36,133 nucleotides of DNA from JBFWIW01 sp050253535 (GTDB taxonomy: Bacteria; Bacillota; Clostridia; Oscillospirales; Oscillospiraceae). The position numbers were made by a program, and so were the translations under genes. The stretch is from assembly GCA_050253535.1 (NCBI GenBank), contig JBFWIW010000029.1:1-36133 (forward strand), read 5' to 3'. Below, piece by piece: positions 32,421-36,133 of this stretch (position 1 is its first letter; every line of letters begins with the position of its first letter). The notes under the pieces were generated by a model. That model saw only the letters and a program-made list of their open reading frames with translations, did no database searches and was not told where the DNA came from.

Positions 32421-33233
32421 TCACACATGCCAGAACATAGTAGTTATCGTTGTGTCCACATTCTCGCAGACAAGCCCGTCCTTTGATAATGACTGAAGAT
32501 ACTTTATTATTATCTGTTCCTCTTCATGCGATATGTCCCGGTAGGTCTTGACCCTGTTTACATAGATCCCGTACGCTTCCTCCGGCGTTTTTTTCATCTC
32601 CCAGCGCTGCCGTTCGTATTCAAAGCGCGGCAGCAGCCCCTGCAGCCACAGAAGCCCGAAGGCAAAGAGCATATCCCTGTCACTGCTCTCCCGCCTCTCC
32701 GTAATGCCGACAAGCCTTTTCACCTCGTCCGAAACCGGATCGGTACGGCGCGTGGGCTTCGACATGGCACACCAGCCGCAGCCGGCTTCCGACAGCTTAA
32801 GAAATGTGTCGGCGCTCTGAATCGCCGGCGTCATATGCGCGAAGACAAGGTCAAAACCCTTATAAAACCCCGATTTGTCCAGATCCATTTCATGCCAGTC
32901 GGCACATAAAAAATCGATATTAGAGGTGCCCATATCCGCGGCTTTTTTGCGGCCCAGCTCCAGCATGCGCGGTGAGAGATCGACGCCGACGACCTTCCGG
33001 CACCTGCCGGCAAGCGCCAGCGCATAACCGCCCGTACCACACCCCACATCAAGGACGGCGGAATTTTCGTCAAACATTTTGTATTCCTCAAGAAGCTTTA
33101 AAAAGCTGTCGTCTTCAAATGACGGAAGCTTGTGTTCACCAAATGCCCGAGCCATTGAATTCCACATATCTAAACTTGCCAGTTTATTTGTTTCTTTAAG
33201 CCGCCATTTCTCCATTATCCCCTCAAAGTCCAC
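32421..33233 (-). CDS. Class I SAM-dependent methyltransferase
   Basis: A 270-residue protein. The SAM-binding motif I is VLDVGCGTGGYALALAG (about residues 60-76), followed by VVGVDLSPRMLELGRKKA (motif II with the acidic residue) and FDLVFAHMTPAIQS (motif IV region). The N-terminal MEKWRLKETNKLASLDMWNSMA region is typical of a clostridial methyltransferase group often found beside FecBCDE-type importers and FmdE-like genes. The frame starts with GTG at 33233 with AAAGGG 7 nt ahead; an ATG at 33215 with GAGGGG close by is an alternative. As first gene of the importer operon it follows a leader with a terminator. It might methylate a metal-binding small molecule, but this is speculation. Confidence 0.85.
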   Translation of the reverse strand: MDFEGIMEKWRLKETNKLASLDMWNSMARAFGEHKLPSFEDDSFLKLLEEYKMFDENSAVLDVGCGTGGYALALAGRCRKVVGVDLSPRMLELGRKKAADMGTSNIDFLCADWHEMDLDKSGFYKGFDLVFAHMTPAIQSADTFLKLSEAGCGWCAMSKPTRRTDPVSDEVKRLVGITERRESSDRDMLFAFGLLWLQGLLPRFEYERQRWEMKKTPEEAYGIYVNRVKTYRDISHEEEQIIIKYLQSLSKDGLVCENVDTTITTMFWHV

Positions 33234-33252
33234 CTGACCACCCTTTCAGCAT

Positions 33253-33280
33253 AAAAAAAGAAGACTCCTTAAGAGCCTTC
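33253..33280 (-). terminator. Intrinsic terminator in the leader of the importer operon
   Basis: Read on the minus strand, GAAGGCTC (33280-33273) pairs with GAGTCTTC (33267-33260) with one G-T pair, then seven T (33259-33253). It lies between a consensus promoter and the first gene, 20 nt before the start codon, so it can only act as an attenuator of this operon. The leader also has P1 ATTGAC/GTCAAT (33314-33319 with 33360-33365), a stacked hairpin ATAGAC/GTCTAT (33345-33350 with 33354-33359) and AATAAC/GTTATT (33293-33298 with 33305-33310). Confidence 0.75.
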
Positions 33281-33394
33281 ATAGCGTCTAAAAATAACTT
33301 TAGTGTTATTATTATTGACCAATATCAACTTGTTTTGTCGGCCTATAGACTTGGTCTATGTCAATGTACTTCATATACATTCTGTGTTTTTGTT

Positions 33395-33422
33395 ATTATA
33401 GCATTAAAAGTATATTTGTCAA
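33395..33422 (-). promoter_or_regulatory. Promoter of the methyltransferase-FmdE-importer operon
   Basis: On the minus strand TTGACA (33417-33422), 16 nt, TATAAT (33395-33400), with an extended TGC before the -10. Transcription would start near 33388, about 155 nt before the first gene. Confidence 0.85.
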
Positions 33423-33483
33423 GATGCTTTTGCAGTCATTTCCATGCCATACCCACACCATTTCTCCCCATATCCGTTTTTCG

Positions 33484-33512
33484 TTGACAAGAGGTCCGGA
33501 TTATGATATATG
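33484..33512 (+). promoter_or_regulatory. Possible promoter of the lar operon
   Basis: TTGACA (33484-33489), 17 nt, TATATG (33507-33512). The -35 is perfect, the -10 is 4 of 6. A second -10-like TATAAT at 33575-33580 has no good -35. The start near 33519 would give a leader of about 180 nt. Confidence 0.4.
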
Positions 33513-33591
33513 TGCATTTGGGCTCAAAGCACAATAATGAAGCTATGAAGGCTTCCGATTTGATGATTTTGTATTATAATTGAATTTAACA

Positions 33592-33645
33592 CTGGGATGA
33601 ACCCGGCGAAAAGTTTTGTGTGAGTCAGTACTTTTCCGGGTTTTT
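33592..33645 (+). terminator. Attenuator-like terminator in the lar leader
   Basis: AACCCG (33600-33605) pairs with CGGGTT (33637-33642) and GAAAAG (33608-33613) with CTTTTC (33631-33636), followed by TTTTT to 33645. A shorter hairpin, CTGGG (33592-33596) with CCCGG (33602-33606), uses the same bases and excludes the terminator. No plus-strand gene precedes it, so it belongs to the lar leader. Further upstream are hairpins TGTGC...GCACA (33511-33533) and GAAGC...GCTTC (33540-33556). Confidence 0.7.
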
Positions 33646-33700
33646 GTCTGCTTCGGCATTTTTGCCATAAGTAATACGAATAATTATTTGGAGCATTTAT

Positions 33701-34444
33701 ATGACGCTCAACGAATTTTTCACGCGAAACCCACGTCTGGCCGTCGCGTTTTCAGGCGGTGCGGACTCTTCTTACCTTCTCTATGCCGCTGTAACCGCCG
33801 GGTGCGATGTGCGCGCTTATATCATCAAATCGCCTTTTCAGCCGCAGTTCGAGCTGGACGACGCCTGGCGGCTCGCGGAGTCAATCGGCGTCACGCTCAC
33901 GGTCGAGCGCTTCGACATCCTGAAATATCCATCCGTCACGGAAAACCCCGCCGACCGCTGCTATTTTTGCAAAAAAGCTCTGTTTACCCGTCTTCTGGAT
34001 CTCTGCCGCGCCGACGGCTATACCCTTTTGTGCGATGGTACAAACGCCTCGGACGAGGCTTCCGAAAGGCCTGGGATGAGAGCTCTCAGCGAACTGGGGA
34101 TATGCTCCCCTCTCTGTGAATGCGGCCTCACTAAACGGGATGTCCGTCTGCTTTCCAAAGAGGCGGGACTTTTCACCCACGACAAACCGGCCTATGCCTG
34201 CCTTGCCACCCGCATCCCGGCCGGCACACCCATAACCTCGCCGCTGCTGGAAAAGTTGGAGCGCGCCGAAGAGGCTCTTTTCGCCATGGGTTTTTCCGAT
34301 TTTCGCGTGCGCTATTATGCGGGGTCCGCAAAGCTTCAGCTTCCTGAGGCGCAGCTTGAAACCGTGTTAATCAAACGCGCGGAGATCCTTAAGGCCCTGG
34401 GGCCGGATTTTGACGGCGTACTGCTTGATTTGATAAACAGATAA
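33701..34444 (+). CDS. larE: ATP-dependent sulfur transferase LarE
   Basis: A 247-residue PP-loop protein that adds sulfur to the nicotinate-derived precursor of the nickel-pincer nucleotide cofactor. The PP-loop SGGADS is at 18-23; CYFCKKALF (from 87) and LCDGTNASDEASERPGMRAL match LarE. Cys167 in PAYACLATRIP corresponds to the sacrificial cysteine of the Lactobacillus enzyme (Cys176). Three more cysteines, 135, 139 and 141 (ICSPLCECG), lie where single-cysteine LarE proteins have none, resembling the subset that holds a 4Fe-4S cluster. GGAG lies 7 nt before the ATG. It is the first gene of larE-larB-larC; larA is not in the window. Confidence 0.93.
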   Translation: MTLNEFFTRNPRLAVAFSGGADSSYLLYAAVTAGCDVRAYIIKSPFQPQFELDDAWRLAESIGVTLTVERFDILKYPSVTENPADRCYFCKKALFTRLLDLCRADGYTLLCDGTNASDEASERPGMRALSELGICSPLCECGLTKRDVRLLSKEAGLFTHDKPAYACLATRIPAGTPITSPLLEKLERAEEALFAMGFSDFRVRYYAGSAKLQLPEAQLETVLIKRAEILKALGPDFDGVLLDLINR

Positions 34445-34458
34445 ACTTGGGAGAATAT

Positions 34459-35220
34459 ATGGAACAGGAACGGATTTTAACTCTTCTAAATCAGGTAAAA
34501 AGCGGTGCGGTCACGCCGCAGGAAGCGCTTCTGAAACTTAAAATGGAACCCTTTGAGGATCTGGGTTATGCAAAGGTCGACCACCACAGGGAACTCAGGC
34601 ACGGCATACCCGAAGTGGTCTACGGCGAAGGCAAGACGGCCGGACAGATAACGGGAATTATATCCGCTCTTAAAGAACGCGGGAATCACAATATTTTGAT
34701 AACGCGCCTGTCCCCCGAAAAGGCCGAGGCCGTCGGCAGGGAACTGCCCATCGAATACGACCCAGTCTCACGCATCGGCATTTTCGGGCGCAGGCGGGAA
34801 ATCAGCGCCTCCGGCCTTATCATCGTCGCCACGGGCGGCACAAGCGATATCCCCGTGGCTGAAGAGGCAGCGGTCACCGCCGAGGCTTTCGGCAACAACG
34901 TAAAGCGCCTCTATGATGTCGGCGTCGCGGGGCTGCATCGGCTGCTATCCAATCTGGATGTGCTTATGAGCGCCCGTGTTGTAATCGCGGTCGCCGGAAT
35001 GGAGGGCGCGCTCGCAACCGTTATCGGTGGGGTCACATCCTGCCCTGTCATTGCGGTGCCCACCAGCATCGGTTACGGCGCGAATTTCAGCGGTCTTTCC
35101 GCTCTGCTTTCGATGCTGAACTCCTGCGCCGGCAATGTGAGCGTCGTCAATATTGACAACGGCTTCGGGGCGGGTTATCTCGCAAGTCTGATAAACCACA
35201 TCGGAGGAGACGGAAAATGA
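34459..35220 (+). CDS. larB: Nickel-pincer cofactor biosynthesis protein LarB
   Basis: A 253-residue protein with a PurE-like C-terminal half. LarB carboxylates nicotinic acid adenine dinucleotide and cleaves its phosphoanhydride, the first step of the cofactor pathway. Family features are YAKVDHHRELRHGIPEVVYGEGKT (about residues 38-61), IVATGGTSDIPVAEEAAVTAE, RLYDVGVAGLHRLL, VAVAGMEGALATVIGGV and VPTSIGYGANFSGLSALLSMLNSC. The frame can be read back to a TTG at 34447, but GGGAGA just before the ATG at 34459 marks the start. It begins 14 nt after larE and overlaps larC by 4 nt. Confidence 0.95.
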   Translation: MEQERILTLLNQVKSGAVTPQEALLKLKMEPFEDLGYAKVDHHRELRHGIPEVVYGEGKTAGQITGIISALKERGNHNILITRLSPEKAEAVGRELPIEYDPVSRIGIFGRRREISASGLIIVATGGTSDIPVAEEAAVTAEAFGNNVKRLYDVGVAGLHRLLSNLDVLMSARVVIAVAGMEGALATVIGGVTSCPVIAVPTSIGYGANFSGLSALLSMLNSCAGNVSVVNIDNGFGAGYLASLINHIGGDGK

Positions 35221-36133
35221 AACTTTATCTGGAGTGCAATATGGGTGCGGCGGGAGACATGCTTATGGCCGCGCTCTTGGAACTTCTGCCTGACCGGGAC
35301 TCTTTTTTGCAGAAGATGAACGGCCTCGGCATTCCCGGCGTACGTATTGAATGTGTCCCGTCGGAAAAGTGCGGCATAACCGGCAGCCATATCCATGTGC
35401 TTATAAACGACGAATCAGAGACCGCCCATGACATTTCCCTCGCGTCCGACGCAGTTGAACCGCACGCCCCCTCGCATCAGCACGAACATCCCCACGACCA
35501 TTGCCATGAGCATTCAGGCCATGAGCATTCAGGCCATGAGCATACGGCTGACGGCGGGCAAGCGCACAGCCATCACCATTTCAGCTGCGCGGACATACGC
35601 GGTATCATCAGTTCGCTGGACCTGCCCGAAAAAGTTAAGGCCGACGCTCTGGCGGTCTACCGGATCATAGGCGAGGCCGAGTCGGATGTCCACGGGGTCC
35701 CCGTGGAGCAAATCCATTTCCATGAGGTTGGATCGATGGACGCCGTAGTCGACGTGGTAGGCTGCTGCCTGCTTATATACCTTTTGGGCGTTACGGAAAT
35801 AACCGCCTCCCCGGTGCACGTCGGATCGGGTTTTGTCCGATGCGCGCACGGCATTCTCCCTGTTCCGGCGCCAGCTACGGCAAATATTTTAAAGGGCATA
35901 CCCGTTTACGGCGGTACTATAAAAGGCGAGCTGTGCACACCGACAGGCGCCGCTCTTCTCCGCCACTATGTAAGCCGGTTCGGCGAAATGGGCCCGATGT
36001 CGGTTACAGATATCGGCTATGGCATGGGCTCAAAGAATTTTGAGGCCGCAAACTGCGTGCGGGCATTTCTCGGTGATACGGGTGATCAGCATGATGAAAT
36101 TATTGATATCAGCTGTAACCTGGACGACATGAC
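35217..36133 (+). CDS. larC: Nickel insertion protein LarC, 3' end outside window
   Basis: The first 305 codons of LarC, the CTP-dependent nickel insertase that completes the nickel-pincer nucleotide. The N terminus MKLYLECNMGAAGDMLMAALLEL, the HFHEVGSMDAVVDVVG motif and the CTPTGAALLRHY motif are all family features. Between residues 83 and 121 lies an unusually His-rich stretch (SHQHEHPHDHCHEHSGHEHSGHEHT and SHHHFS in the same region) likely to bind nickel. In Lactobacillus larC is read through a programmed frameshift; here the frame is open throughout the visible part. GGAGGAGA precedes the ATG, which overlaps the larB stop. Confidence 0.94.
   Translation, partial: MKLYLECNMGAAGDMLMAALLELLPDRDSFLQKMNGLGIPGVRIECVPSEKCGITGSHIHVLINDESETAHDISLASDAVEPHAPSHQHEHPHDHCHEHSGHEHSGHEHTADGGQAHSHHHFSCADIRGIISSLDLPEKVKADALAVYRIIGEAESDVHGVPVEQIHFHEVGSMDAVVDVVGCCLLIYLLGVTEITASPVHVGSGFVRCAHGILPVPAPATANILKGIPVYGGTIKGELCTPTGAALLRHYVSRFGEMGPMSVTDIGYGMGSKNFEAANCVRAFLGDTGDQHDEIIDISCNLDDM
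35503..35543 (+). repeat. 15-bp tandem repeat in the larC His-rich region
   Basis: GCCATGAGCATTCAG is repeated exactly at 35503-35517 and 35518-35532, with an 11-base third partial copy to 35543. It encodes His-Glu-His-Ser-Gly units. Copy number could vary between strains by slippage in steps of five residues. Confidence 0.85.

Larger units (their letters stand above)
33274..33553. repeat. 12-bp inverted repeat joining the two divergent leaders
   Basis: GCTATGAAGGCT occurs on the plus strand at 33542-33553 and on the minus strand at 33285-33274. Including the two-base match upstream it is 14 of 15. Each copy is in the sense orientation of its own leader. Both sets of promoters lie between the copies. 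Confidence 0.6.

Noticed and set aside
35217..36133. Programmed frameshift splitting larC as in Lactobacillus
   Set aside because: The frame is open over the 305 visible codons; the possible shift site would lie further downstream, outside the window.
1..36133. CRISPR arrays, insertion sequences, prophage genes, tRNA or rRNA genes
   Set aside because: No regularly spaced direct repeats, transposase or phage-like proteins, or tRNA/rRNA-like sequences were recognised by eye.

Overview
The window looks like a chromosomal segment of an anaerobic, Gram-positive Clostridia-type bacterium, perhaps from the Oscillospirales/Ruminococcaceae area. This is inferred from strong AGGAGG-type ribosome binding sites, compact operons with ATGA overlaps, good TTGACA/TATAAT promoters, and families typical of Firmicutes (DUF975, CmpB-type permease, DegV, YtrA-type GntR, MtaA-like methyltransferase, two-subunit UxaA-type lyase). 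No rRNA, tRNA, CRISPR, IS element or phage gene was seen.

Layout. 1-5.5 kb: a TRAP carboxylate transporter operon (minus; large permease cut by the window edge), a divergent MarR regulator, and a two-subunit UxaA/SuyAB-type lyase operon (minus). A 19-bp perfect inverted repeat lies between the TRAP and marR promoters. 5.9-9.1 kb: a DUF975 membrane protein, a CmpB-type membrane protein and a radical SAM enzyme of unknown substrate. 9.1-17.7 kb: one long operon with all seven shikimate steps plus the branches to prephenate, phenylpyruvate and hydroxyphenylpyruvate: DAHP synthase, tyrA, aroB, aroA, aroC, pheA, an aroE-aroK fusion and aroQ. Ahead of it is a short leader that appears to encode a Phe/Tyr-rich leader peptide, a hairpin over the aromatic codons and an intrinsic terminator, which is the layout of a classical transcription attenuator. 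17.7-28.8 kb: HAD and DegV genes, a GGDEF diguanylate cyclase, a GntR regulator with a DUF5808 membrane protein, a two-gene ABC-2 exporter, a cardiolipin synthase, an MtaA/UroD-like methyltransferase and an HD-GYP protein. 28.8-33.2 kb: a five-gene minus operon (methyltransferase, FmdE-like protein, FecB/FecC/FecE-type metal-complex importer). 33.7-36.1 kb: divergent larE-larB-larC for the nickel-pincer nucleotide cofactor, with larC cut by the window end.

How it fits together. The aro operon makes Phe and Tyr precursors and seems to be controlled twice: by attenuation through Phe/Tyr codons in the leader, and by the N-terminal regulatory domain of DAHP synthase and the ACT domain of PheA. 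The lar operon and the importer operon face each other across about 470 bp. Each has an intrinsic terminator between promoter and first gene, and a 12-nt sequence (14 of 15 with flanks) is repeated in the two leaders, each in its own sense orientation. This suggests joint control, possibly by nickel or another metal. That link is inference.
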